From Coptis chinensis (Eukaryota; Streptophyta; Magnoliopsida; Ranunculales; Ranunculaceae): a DNA stretch of 64,000 nt. The stretch covers positions 58,301,501 to 58,365,500 of the forward strand of contig CM027377.1 of the NCBI GenBank assembly GCA_015680905.1, written 5' to 3'. The notes beneath the pieces are model-generated. The model did no database searches, was not told the DNA's origin, and saw only the letters and a list, made by a program, of their open reading frames with translations. Both the position numbers and the translations under genes were made by a program. Below are positions 34,689 through 44,433 of this stretch, in pieces. Each line of letters opens with the position of its first letter. Within the stretch, counting starts at the first letter, position 1.

Positions 34689-35383
34689 GTGGCAGTTGTA
34701 CCGCGAACTCCTCCGGGGCATGGATGGCTGAGGCCTACAATTGGGATTGTTGAGCTTTCTCAGAGTGTCATTCAGGTACTATTTTGGAAGGACTAGTTAC
34801 TACAGTTTCCTTTTGTACTAGATCAAGCAATTCATCCATATCTGCTTACTTCCTTGCTTACAAAGTGGTCACAGAATGCAAATTTACTACTGCATATTCG
34901 TACTCTTCGCAATAATTGGTTCTTTTGTTAACACAATACTTAAAATCAGCCTTTACTGATAAGAAATATTGAAGGGGTGTGAGGGAATCTCATCACAACA
35001 GAAACAAAGAGGCAACAAAACTATGCAAAATTAAATGCAAGTTACACCGGATATCCCTGGTCCCCAATCTGCCATTACTATATCCAAAGAATAGCCCCTC
35101 CTCTCAATTTACATAGAAGTTCACAGCCATATGGTGGCCTTAGTGTTTCGTATTGTCAGATGCAGGGAAGAAGTTTCTTTATACAGTTTGTTGCACATAT
35201 ACAATATACTTTATAGTGTTGAACCCTACTCGCGCGTATAGCTGGTCTCTCTAACATTCTTTTTTGTGCGGTTTGTTCCTCTTAGTGCAAGAAAGGGATC
35301 TCGGGGATCAACCCGAAAAGCGATGCACCATTTTGCAAATGCCACATTTTAGTGAAGTCATTTTGAAAAAGATTGCACGCAAG
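34689..35383 (+). pseudogene. Captured ERdj2/Sec63 fragment (two exons)
   Basis: ERdj2 is the plant Sec63 J-protein of the ER translocon. Exon 1 (34,689-34,775), bordered by AG and GT, encodes VPRTPPGHGWLRPTIG followed by IVELSQSVIQ. Exon 2 (35,286-35,383), with a good GTAAGT donor, encodes LQMPHFSEVILKKIARK. In plant ERdj2 the segments PRTP.GHGWLRPA.GVVELSQ and LQLPHF.(D/E)AVVKKIARK are consecutive parts of the Sec63 domain. The J domain and membrane segments are absent. The intron is about 510 bp. Only the middle of the Sec63 domain was captured, in the same orientation as the LIG1 pieces upstream. Confidence 0.85.
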
Positions 35384-36273
35384 GTAAGTTCATCCAATTA
35401 CATTTGGTATTCTACTTCAAGAGAAAGGTGTTATTGGCTGCGTAAAGAGTATCATCTGATAAGGTTGTTAGACCTACCAGAATCCTTGAATGGTTTTTCG
35501 AGGATGTGACTGAAATTCTTTTTGGCTGTGGTATATTGAATCAAAAAGATGTTAATAGTGGACCAAGCTATTCTTTAAAGCATGCAATTGACAGAGTCCA
35601 TATAGGTGCCTGCTTTATAAGTCAGTAGACTATATCACAGGCCCGAGCTACTTGTACAACTACAAACTTGTTAGTCATTTGTATCTAGCGTATACCGCAT
35701 TGAATATTTGTACGACTGTACGTGCACATGGAAACATGTAAAAGCTGGCCAAAAAAGTATAAGCATGAAATTTCAGGCAAGAGCATCCCACTACATGTCC
35801 GTACTATAATTGTTGATGCTATTGTCATCTACTCTTCTCCATAGAGCTCAAGCATCATAGGTGTCTAAGTCATGTTGAGTGGTGGGATAGCACATTCAAC
35901 GATCTGTTCTTAGTTTACACAGAAATCATTCTTTTTTTCCTTGATAGTAGTATACTACTATTGTTAGATCTTATTCTATTTTTTCGAGGGACACAGGTCC
36001 ACTGGTATTCTACTATTCTGTTTCTTTGTGCATCTAGGCGTGAATTTGGCATTTCCAACCCCCTCTTTAAGTACGAGAAAGATTTTGTTTGATTTTGAGA
36101 TTTGGTCATGGGCACATTAAATTTGATAGATGTAGACCTAGGAATTTGGTGTTGTGCCTGGAAGTGGCATCTGGGAAGTGACCTCCTAATTATGGCACAC
36201 AACTTGCACTTTAAGGAGCCTAGTGTGCTTGAGCGCCCCTCTTAACTATCTAGATCCCATTTTCCTAGCTTCT

Positions 36274-36355
36274 ATAATAATAATAATAAGTAAGTAGCGA
36301 TAGCAAAGAGTAGCAATGCGATGCTTGATGGTAATAATAATAATAATAATAATAA
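36274..36355. repeat. (TAA)n microsatellites
   Basis: Two ATA/TAA runs, 36,274-36,289 and 36,332-36,355, are separated by about 40 bases. Confidence 0.9.
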
Positions 36356-36489
36356 TTATCTTTCTTTTCTTTTTGGCGTTCTTGGTTTCTTGAATAGATT
36401 TGTATTAATTTAGTTGACTTTGACAGTTGTTTGACATTAAGATATGAGGCATTGATTCTTAGAGAGAAAATCCATGGATGAGAATTAAC

Positions 36490-36770
36490 TTCAAGTTTCA
36501 TATCAAGAGTGGTTCAATTTTGCTAAAGATTTAGTGGGAAATGGATTTCACTACATTGCCGTCAAGGTAATTAATGAAATGTTATTGTTTGTTTATTGGT
36601 GTTGTTGTTAAGCTAAAACTTTACTTGTTTGTTTGTAGGGGTGTGAAAGTGCATTTTCATGCATTCAGGCAAACAATGTCGTTTGCTGCTGAGAGATAAG
36701 TTCGTGCTTGATAATGTGAATCTTTCATGAATCTCCATTTGGGTTTTGATGTAGAGGTGAGAATCCCTAG
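36490..36770 (+). pseudogene. Possible fifth captured gene fragment, unidentified
   Basis: A segment ending at about 36,566 can be read QEWFNFAKDLVGNGFHYIAV followed by K, and stops exactly at a GTAATT donor-like site. About 70 bases later a TTTGTAG acceptor-like site precedes a further open stretch of about 60 bases. The layout matches the other exon pieces in this transposon, but I do not recognise the protein. Confidence 0.35.
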
Positions 36771-37260
36771 TCCTTTACTGTTAAGCTCAATCCACTATAC
36801 CTTAGATTATCAGTATTTAGCGTTTGAATTGGTCTTGATCCCCTTATTGTCTGCTTCATGATCTTTTCTTGGTCGACTATTTTATCTTAATGCTAGGATC
36901 TCTTTTGGAGCATTTGTGGAAGTAAATGGGCGTAGAGTTTTCCACAACGCAAGCTGTTATCTCTTGTTTAGGATCATATAGTGTATGAAAACTTTTTTTA
37001 TGGTGATAATTCAACAATAAGTTTGTGAGGTTTAGAAAATCGCTCAAAGTTGTGAATATATATGGTTGGATTAGTTTTGTACTTTATTAGTTTTTTTTTC
37101 CATATATATTATGGTTTCTTTGTAAAATAGTATGAAAATGTATTGTGTACAGGATAAATTTAGCTTAAATAAGAATTTATGATTTATGATTTATGTATAT
37201 GGTGCAAGAGGGGCATCTTTTGTAGGTTTAGCTAGTCGCTACAAAATATGAGAAATTATT

Positions 37261-37633
37261 TTTTTTTATCAGCAACCCATCAGCAACGGTTCATAACCGT
37301 TACAAATGATTTTTAAATTATTTTTTAAAAAAATTAACTAACAACTTTGCAACGGTTAAAAAGCGTTACAAATTACCAACGCTTAAAAAGCGTTTGTGAA
37401 AAAAAAAACCGTTGCAAATGTTTTAAATTTGTGTACAAAATAGTTATAAAAAGTGTTGCAAATCATTATTGCAACGCTTAAAAAGCGTTGGAAATTTTTA
37501 TTTGCAACGCTTATTAACCGTTGCAAAAATTTCCAACACTTTACCTACGCCATATTTGCAACGCTTAAAAAGCGTTGCGAAAATTATTAGCAACGCTTTT
37601 TTGCCGTTGCAAATAGCCTGTTATGGTGTAGTG
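37261..37633 (+). repeat. CACTA right terminus and subterminal repeats
   Basis: Many copies of 'gcaacggtt', 'aacgcttaaaaagcgttg' and 'accgttgcaaat' occur in both orientations, ending in TGGTGTAGTG. The array is denser than at the left end. Confidence 0.88.
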
Positions 37634-37636
37634 AAA

Positions 37637-37728
37637 ACGAGATTTGGATAATAAATCACACATTTGTGATCTTAGTTTTTCTCTATCGTCTTTCCTTGAG
37701 GACAAGCAAAATGTTGTTTAGGGGTTGT
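37637..37728 (+). other. End of Athila-like interior and polypurine tract
   Basis: The block 'tccttgaggacaagcaaaat' followed by 'gtttaggggttgt' (37,716-37,728) matches 'gcttgaggacaagcaaaatg' and 'gtttggggatggt' before the LTR at 15,030. It is the 3' end of the element interrupted by the CACTA transposon. Confidence 0.75.
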
Positions 37729-38830
37729 TGATCAGACCCCAAATGTGCATATTTATCCATTTACATTACTGCATTACAGCCTTTTTTACGCTTAATAAAT
37801 AGACAACTCATAGTTTTTAGTGCCATTTACAGGTTACATGCCATTTCAAATTACTTTTCATAAAATATGCATTTTAGCGCCAAAAGAAGCTCTATTAACG
37901 CTTCTTATGAAGACTCGAGTTTATATGAAAAAGTGATGAAAAGTCAAAGTCAATAGTCAACGGTCAAGGACTCAAACCTAGAAAACTGAAGATTATGTCC
38001 TTAACTCAAAAAACTAAAGATGGATAGTCTTGTCTCAAAAGTAGCCTTGCTTAAACCCTACCTTGCTCAAAAAGAAAGAAGAAAAGAAAAAGCATAAAGG
38101 AAAAAAGAAAAAGTAAAAAGCAAGTGTGTGAGGTGTCTTAATTATAGAAGGAGATGGCAAATCAGTCATTGTAAAAGTAAGAGTATAAAAGCAAAAATTA
38201 GAGAGAGAAAGCATTATCCAATTTTTGGTTTGACAACCCAAGAATTGAGATCAATTTTATCATGCTTTCTTAGATAGTTTTACATTATTGTAATTTATTT
38301 TCTTGTCTTGTTATTTCTTTTATTTCAATCTTATTGTTTTACTTTATTTTCAAGTTCTTCATTGCATTTAATACTTGTTTTCAATCTTGTCATTTTAATC
38401 AAACTTGTTTCTAAACTTTCCTTGTCATTTAAATCTAAAGAACACAAGTTACACTCATTTGAAGGCAAAGTTTTCATTGTAACAAAGTTATCTCATTTCC
38501 TCTCTTTTCACTTCATATTTTAATCCACAACCAACTTCATTGTTTTCCTTTCATAAACAACTTGTTTTTCAATACCCGTTAAATCTATAACAATGAATAA
38601 GAAAAGTTGAAGTTCTTGTTTTTACTCATCAACCATTTTTCCCACTTAAGATTTAGGATGAACTTCAACACATAAAACAAACTCACCACTTTCTACTTCA
38701 ACAATATTAGGTATTTAGGAAATTGGAATCTTCTTCAAGAAATATATATTGGCCTCTATCTTTGATTTTGACAAGCCTTTATATTCTCATTTCAATTAGG
38801 TACAAAATAAGGGGCAAAACTGGAAACTCA
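37729..38830 (+). repeat. 3' LTR of the Athila-like element (right end uncertain)
   Basis: It starts TGATCAGACCCC right after a polypurine tract. A 'gagtataaaag' TATA-like box lies near 38,183. A related LTR in inverse orientation is at 27,850-28,994. The right end is somewhere before the copia LTR at 38,834; no clear TCA end was found. Confidence 0.6.
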
Positions 38831-38833
38831 CCA

Positions 38834-39040
38834 TGGAGGCTTACATTTCTCTATTGTATTTATAATGATTATAGATCTCTCTAGAATAATTTCTCAGAAT
38901 AAGAAAGATTTTATATAGCTTACAATTACATACAAAGTTACTTTAAGTGTATTCAATCACATATTTTGATGTGAGAGAGATTTTCTCTCAGTATCTTGTG
39001 AATTATGATCTTGTGGTGACGATGTGTAATCTTCTTTACA
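38834..39040 (-). repeat. Short 3' LTR of the copia element
   Basis: On the minus strand it starts TGTAAAGAAG directly after a 'ttgaggggg' polypurine tract. It contains a TATAAATAC box near 38,870 and appears to end in CA near 38,834. At about 207 bp it fits short-LTR copia lineages. The lower end is tentative. Confidence 0.6.
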
Positions 39041-39045
39041 CCCCC

Positions 39046-39567
39046 TCAAACTAGACGGGATAGACCAGAGTCCAAGTTTGACTCGCAAGCTAGTGAATGA
39101 GGCACGCGGAAGAGATTTTGTGAAGATGTCAGCGAGTTGAAGGCTAGATGAGACAAACTTTGTGACAAGCGAGCCAAGAGCACTTTTTCACGAACAAAAT
39201 GATAGTCTATCTCAATGTGTTTTGTTTTAGCATGAAACACCGGGTTGACTGTCATGTAGAGTGCACTCACATTGTCACAAAAATAAGACCGAGGGCTTGC
39301 AAAGTGATACACCAATGTAGGTGAGTTCAGCTGCAGCAGAAGCCATTGCTCCATATTCAGCCTCAGTACTGGATCGAGCAACTATGGGTTGCTTTTTATT
39401 TGGCACTCCACGATAAACAATTACAACCTAAAAAGGTGCAGATGCCCATTGTAGATTGACGGGTGCTAGGGCAACCCGCCCAATCCACATCAGAAAAGGC
39501 ATATAGATCTAAAGTACTATTTACCAATTGTTGAATCCCATAATTAATGTAATGCAGAATACGTTAA
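39046..39567 (-). pseudogene. Copia RNase H region (fossil)
   Basis: Translated pieces include LDLYAFSDVDWAGCP near 39,500 and [13 protein letters not shown] near 39,340, which correspond to the first and later conserved blocks of the copia RNase H domain. Confidence 0.75.
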
Positions 39568-40006
39568 GGGTGTGTTTGTTATGATGGAAAGGAAAGGAAA
39601 TACTATGGAAAGGAAAGGAAAATAAGAGTGGTCCACCTTTTCCATAGTTTTTAAGGCGTTTGTTTACCCATGGAAAGGAAATGGGCTTTTCCATATGGAA
39701 ACAAATGGAAAAGGTTTTGTGTCTTTAGCTAACCCCTGAAATTTTTGTGGAAAGGAAAGGAAAGGAAATAGATAAATAGAAACTTACTACTAATACACTC
39801 CACTCAACAATACAATTATTCCTTTCCATAGTTTTTGCAAACAAACATGATTATTCCTTTCCCTAGTTTTTACTTTCCTTTCCCCAGTTTACCAAACACA
39901 TACCATTTAAAATTTTTCCTTTCCTTTCCATTCCATTCCATTCCATAGTGGACCACCCATTTTATTTCCTTTCCTTTCCATAAGTTAAAATTTAACAAAC
40001 ACACAC
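39568..40006. mobile_element. Tourist-like MITE, 439 bp, in the copia element
   Basis: Ends GGGTGTGTTTGTTA and, inverted, GTGTGTGTTTGTTA. Flanked by a TAA trinucleotide on both sides (39,565-39,567; 40,007-40,009), the target type of PIF/Harbinger. The interior is dominated by GGAAAGGAAA on the left and TTTCCTTTCC on the right, so the whole can fold back. No coding capacity. Confidence 0.7.
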
Positions 40007-40099
40007 TAAGTTTGACTGCTTGATAGTGATGAAGCTTGGGCTTATCAAGGAATTGGCATATTGTGTTGACAGTTTATGTGAGATCTAGGCATGTGAGGG

Positions 40100-40643
40100 T
40101 TAGATATTGAAATGCACCAACAAGGCTTCTATATAGTGTTGGGTCTGAAAAGTTCTCGATTGGAGAAAGTGACTTAAACTTTGAAGCCATAGGTGTAGAA
40201 ATAGGCTTGCAATATTCCATTTAATTTGAGCACGTTTAAGTAAGTCATAGGCATATTTTTGTTGTGACAAAAATAGACCATTGGAGAAATTCTGCACTTC
40301 AAATCCAAGGAAGTAGTGGAGAGGCCCCAGGTCCTTGATTGCAAATTCTGGTTTAAGTGAAGTAACAAAGGACTTCATATATTCATAATCATCACCTGTC
40401 AAGACTATGTCATCAACATACAAGAGAAGAACAACAATCCCTTTGTTTCTTCGATGGATGAAGAGTGATGAATAGGCAATACGACAAAAGAAACCAAGTT
40501 CCAAGAGAAAAAGGCTTAATCGATCAAACCAGCAGACTCAAGGAGCCTGTTTTAAATTGTCGATGGCACGGCTCAATTTGCATACATGTATAGGCTTCGT
40601 CAAATAACTAAGGGGTTGCTCTATAAATACCGATTCTTGAAGG
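40100..40643 (-). pseudogene. Copia reverse transcriptase, C-terminal part (fossil)
   Basis: The 134-residue frame at 40,100-40,504 contains VLLLYVDDIVLTGDD, the catalytic YVDD block, then FAIKDLGPLHYFLGFEV, both diagnostic of copia reverse transcriptase. The upstream neighbour is separated from it by the MULE at 40,644. Confidence 0.88.
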
Positions 40644-41726
40644 GAGTGATTTTTTGCTCCCAGCGTTGGTTCCTCCAAGCGCTCCAAGGGATTTATTATC
40701 CATACACGTTTCATTTTTTCCATCCAAAAAAAGATGTTACAGCTGTATAAAATCTTTAAAATTTCGGATTTTACTTGTTTGTCCCTCATAATTAGAAAGA
40801 AAATAAAAAGAAAAAAGAAAAAGAAAAAAGAAGTCGTATGATTAATATCAAGTCGTATGAATGTCCGAAATTTCAAAGCTCATTTCAAAGCTTCCATCGA
40901 CCATCTCTCGAGGTCCCGAGTTGGTGTTAAGTTAACTTGCATGGCTAGATCTTGTAAGAACCAAGAAACATTGAAAAGTAAGAGCTTTGAGGTTCTCTTT
41001 CTTATCCATTGCATCTAGAGGAACTAAAGAAGCTCATGTTCAGATTACTAAAGGCTATGCCACAAGGTAGGAGCAAGCGTACATGTGTGTTGCCAAGTGT
41101 TTATCTGTTTTGTGTTTGTAGGATTAAAGGGTGGCAGATTTGTCTTTTGATAATTGGAATGGCTGAAAAACTTAATCGTAAACAATTGTAATGTGCTATT
41201 TTGAGTACTAGTTCAAAGATTAAGCCGTCCCCTGCCACGATCCTATGTTTTTTTTTTCCGGACGTAGGCCGGTAACTGCAACAAGAAATGGAAAATACAG
41301 GTTTTTGATTTAGGTGCAAGCTTGGTTCTCTCTAACCATAACAAGTGTAAGGCTTAATCCAGAGACCAAACATCAGATGACAATTTATTAGTTAATACTT
41401 TCAGCGCGCATCACTTTCAAAATAAATTGGGACTGATTGAGTATGAAATCAATTAAACAAGTGAGCAAAACAATGACAGTTCTGCTCATAAAAAGGTGCA
41501 GCTTCATACGACTTGATATTAATCATACGACTTTTTTTTTTTTTTTTTTTTTTTTTTTCCTTTTTATTTCCTTTCTAATTATAAGGGACAAACAAGTAAA
41601 ATCTGAAAATTTGAAGATTTTATACAGCTGTAATATTTTTTTTGGGATGGAAAAAATAAAACGTGTATGGCTGATAAATCCCTTGGAGCGCTTGGAGGAA
41701 CCAACGCTGGGAGCAAAAAATCACTC
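40644..41726. mobile_element. Non-autonomous MULE, copy A (1,083 bp)
   Basis: Terminal inverted repeats of about 240 bp begin GAGTGATTTTTTGCTCCC on both strands, and a perfect 9-bp target duplication TCTTGAAGG flanks the element (40,635-40,643 and 41,727-41,735). Long inverted repeats plus a 9-bp duplication are the Mutator signature. The interior has no transposase. A near-identical copy lies at 54,729-55,816. The arms contain 'acgacttgatattaat' followed by a variable A/T homopolymer tract. Confidence 0.93.
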
Positions 41727-41735
41727 TCTTGAAGG

Positions 41736-42280
41736 TGCCCATGTAGAAATGTGTTCTTGACGTCTAATTGACGAATATGCCAATGTTTAATGTTAGCAAT
41801 GGTAAGGACAGTACAGATGCTTGCTGGCTTTACTACTGGGCTAAATATTTTAGAAAAATCAACCCCTTCCTTTTTATTATATCCCTTGGCTACTAGTCGA
41901 GCCTTCAATCAGTCCAAACAATCATCAGCCTTAAGTTTTATTCGAAAAATCTATTTAGATCCAATTAAATTCATAGATAAATCTCGAGGAACTAAGGTTC
42001 ATGTGTTGTTAGCATGCAGGGATTGTAACTCTTCCTCCATAGCTTTCCACCATCCAGGATGTTTGAGAACAGCCTTGTAGCCTTTTGGTTCATGTGGAAT
42101 TGAAGGATTGTGATTAACATGTAAGGCATACACATTGGCTGGGTATTTTGTGTTGGGTTTGTGAACAACAATCTGCCCACGTGTAGTCATTCCCAAAGGG
42201 TGAGATGTGGACTCCATAGTTGAAGATACTTCACCACCTTGTGTTTCGGCTTCAAGTATTGGTGTGGCCTCATGTAGTAC
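41736..42280 (-). pseudogene. Copia reverse transcriptase, N-terminal part (fossil)
   Basis: Translated pieces include [19 protein letters not shown] and [16 protein letters not shown], conserved blocks of copia reverse transcriptase upstream of YVDD. A segment near 42,030-42,100 reads HPGWWKAMEEELQSL, the usual block at the start of the domain. Confidence 0.88.
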
Positions 42281-42977
42281 GTGTTAGAAAAATGGATTTG
42301 CACAAATCCATTAAGATATGAATGAGTAATTTGTCTCCAAGTTACCCCACTTGAGATGAAATGGTTTCACTTGAAACAGTATGTAAAAAGAGAAAAACAT
42401 TTTCGAAAGGGTGCACTCGTTCGAAACAGTGCATTATGCCGAAAAGGTGCGACCTTTCGAAATAGGCACTAGTTCAAAATAGTGCTTTATGCCAAAAAGG
42501 TGCGACCTTTCGAAATAGACACTGGTTCGAAACAGTGTTTTATGCCAAAATGGTGCGTCCTTTCGAAACATATGACTTTTCAAAAGATGCCTAACTGTTT
42601 CAAAGAGTCACTGTGCTGTTTCAAAAAGGCACTTCTCACCTATAAATACTGGATGAATTTGGAGAGAAAGACACACCAGATCACACATTTCTGATATTTC
42701 TCTTCTCCCTCTGTTCTTAGTCAAATACTATGTTGTGCTCGCTGATTCTATAGAATTGAAGTGCTAGCTTTCTATAGAAGGAAATCCATTCTATCTTGGG
42801 AGACAATTTCCCATCAACCTTTATGCCCCGTGAGAGGGAAAATTTGTCTTAAGGACTTAGTGTTTCTACACTAGGCTCGGATTTAACAAAGAAGTACAAG
42901 ACACTTACAAGACAAAAGGTTTATACTGTTTGGTAATTGGTAAAGAGTAAGTATATTTAAGTTATATATTCCTAACA
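42281..42977 (+). repeat. Solo LTR of another copia-type family, 697 bp
   Basis: It starts TGTTAGAAAAA and ends CCTAACA, with flanks GTACG and GTACA (4 of 5 bases alike) as target duplication. A TATAAATA box at 42,641-42,648 marks the promoter in this orientation. Upstream of it a 53-bp tandem repeat fills the U3 region (42,429-42,570). No internal sequence is present. Confidence 0.82.
42429..42570 (+). repeat. 53-bp tandem repeat in the U3 of the solo LTR
   Basis: Units start at 42,429, 42,482 and 42,535 (spacing exactly 53). Each has 'ttatgcc', 'aaggtgcg' or 'atggtgcg', and 'cctttcgaaa'. The short word TTCGAAA recurs between units. Such U3 arrays act as enhancers in Tnt1- and Tto1-like LTRs; here that role is inferred from position only. 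Confidence 0.8.
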
Positions 42978-42982
42978 GTACA

Positions 42983-44433
42983 TCCTCTGAAGATGCTAAA
43001 CCACTAAGATCTGAAATAGAATCATGCTCATTTTGTTGAGTTTTCTCAAAATCAGCTTGATTGTCTACTTAAGGTGCGTCAGTAGGTACTGCAACATTCG
43101 TCGGCAATATTGATTCGCTATCACTTGTAGTGTGACGTGGTCCATCGATCAAATGAACTATTGGAAGAAGATGAATTATGATCACTTGGATTACACCAGT
43201 CCTTGAAGGTTGAGAAATCATGGTCTCCCTTTGTCAGCAATATAAAGCATTAAGACAAGCATAAGGAAATAGTCCTTCATTAAATACAACATGCCGAGAT
43301 ATGTAAATTCTCCCTGTAGGTGGATAGAGACAGCGATTTTCTTTATGCTTGTCACTATATCCCAAGAATATACATTGAAGAGAACAAGGAGAGAATTTAT
43401 TTTCAGCATAGTTACGCAGATAAGGGAAGCACCGACATCCGAAAATCCTTAAGCAAAAATAGTCCATTCTCTGGTGAATTAGATTGTAAGGAGTTTTCAT
43501 GTGCAAGTGACTAGACGGCAATCAGTTTATAAGGAAGACAGCAGTAGAAAATGCCTCAACCGAATAACGTGGTATGGATGGATTAAACAATATTGCCAAT
43601 CCTAATCCCACAAGATGTCGATGTACCAGGACAAGAGATGTGATGAACAATGCCATCATTTGCTAAATGTTGTAAGAAAGTCGTATTAGAAAATTCACCC
43701 CCACCGTCAGATTGAAATATTTTTATCTTGGAATTTACTGCCTTTCTGCAACACTTGAAAGATTTTAATTAAAGCAGTCATAAAAGTCTGATTTGTGCCG
43801 CAAAGGAAACCACCATACATAGTGTGAAAACTCATCTACTAATAAAGCATAAAACCGATATCCTTGTTTAGAACGTACTGGAGCAAGTCCCCATAGATCA
43901 CAATGGACTTTTTCTAAAGGGGCATTAGATATATGACTTGAGGCAAAGAAAGGAAATTTGCAACTTTTACTTAATTGACAACCTTCACATATAAAAGAAG
44001 TTTATTCCATTTATTAACACGAATCAGACATTTATTTCTTAAAAACTTAATAATTTTTGGCTGCTAATGACCCAACTTTTTATGCCATGTATCTTCACTA
44101 GTAGTTCTGAAACATGTAGAGAAAAGCCCCTCATGCAATGCTGCATTATTCATGGCATAGAGATTGCCTTGCTTACTCCCCGATGCCAACACCTGGTTTG
44201 TTCTCCGATCCTTAATCAAAAAACCAGAACCAGTAAATTCAAAAGAACAAGGAAAATCGGATGTAAGTTGTGAGAATGATAACACATTCTTTTTCATTGC
44301 AGGCACAAATAGAAGTTCATGAAGTGGAAGAGAAACATTAGTAGTAGAAATAGAGGAATGACCAATATGAGTAATTGGTAATATATTACCATTGCCAACC
44401 ATGACTGAATCATAACCGAAATAAGGTACCAAG
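42983..44433 (-). pseudogene. Copia protease end, pre-integrase and integrase region (fossil)
   Basis: The frame at 44,064-44,432 has LPLHELLFVPAMKKNVLSFS and ends DTWHKKLGH, typical of the region between protease and integrase zinc site. Pieces at 43,218-43,521 contain LRIFGCRCFPYLRNYAENKF and FLGYSDKHKENRCLYPPTGR, the conserved C-terminal integrase blocks of copia elements. Confidence 0.85.

Larger units (their letters stand above)
32244..37633 (+). mobile_element. CACTA (En/Spm) transposon carrying host gene fragments
   Basis: The element begins CACTACACCATAATAGG and ends with the matching inverted CCTGTTATGGTGTAGTG. It is flanked by a 3-bp duplication AAA (32,241-32,243 and 37,634-37,636), as is standard for CACTA elements. 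Both ends carry arrays of short repeats of the AACGCTTAAAAAGCGTT type, the expected binding sites for the element's TnpA-like protein. I find no transposase (TnpD) sequence, so this is a non-autonomous copy. The interior holds plus-strand exon fragments of at least four unrelated host genes with introns retained (NDPK3-like, SPI-1-like, LIG1, ERdj2). It is inserted in an Athila-like element, whose sequence resumes at 37,637. Confidence 0.93.
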
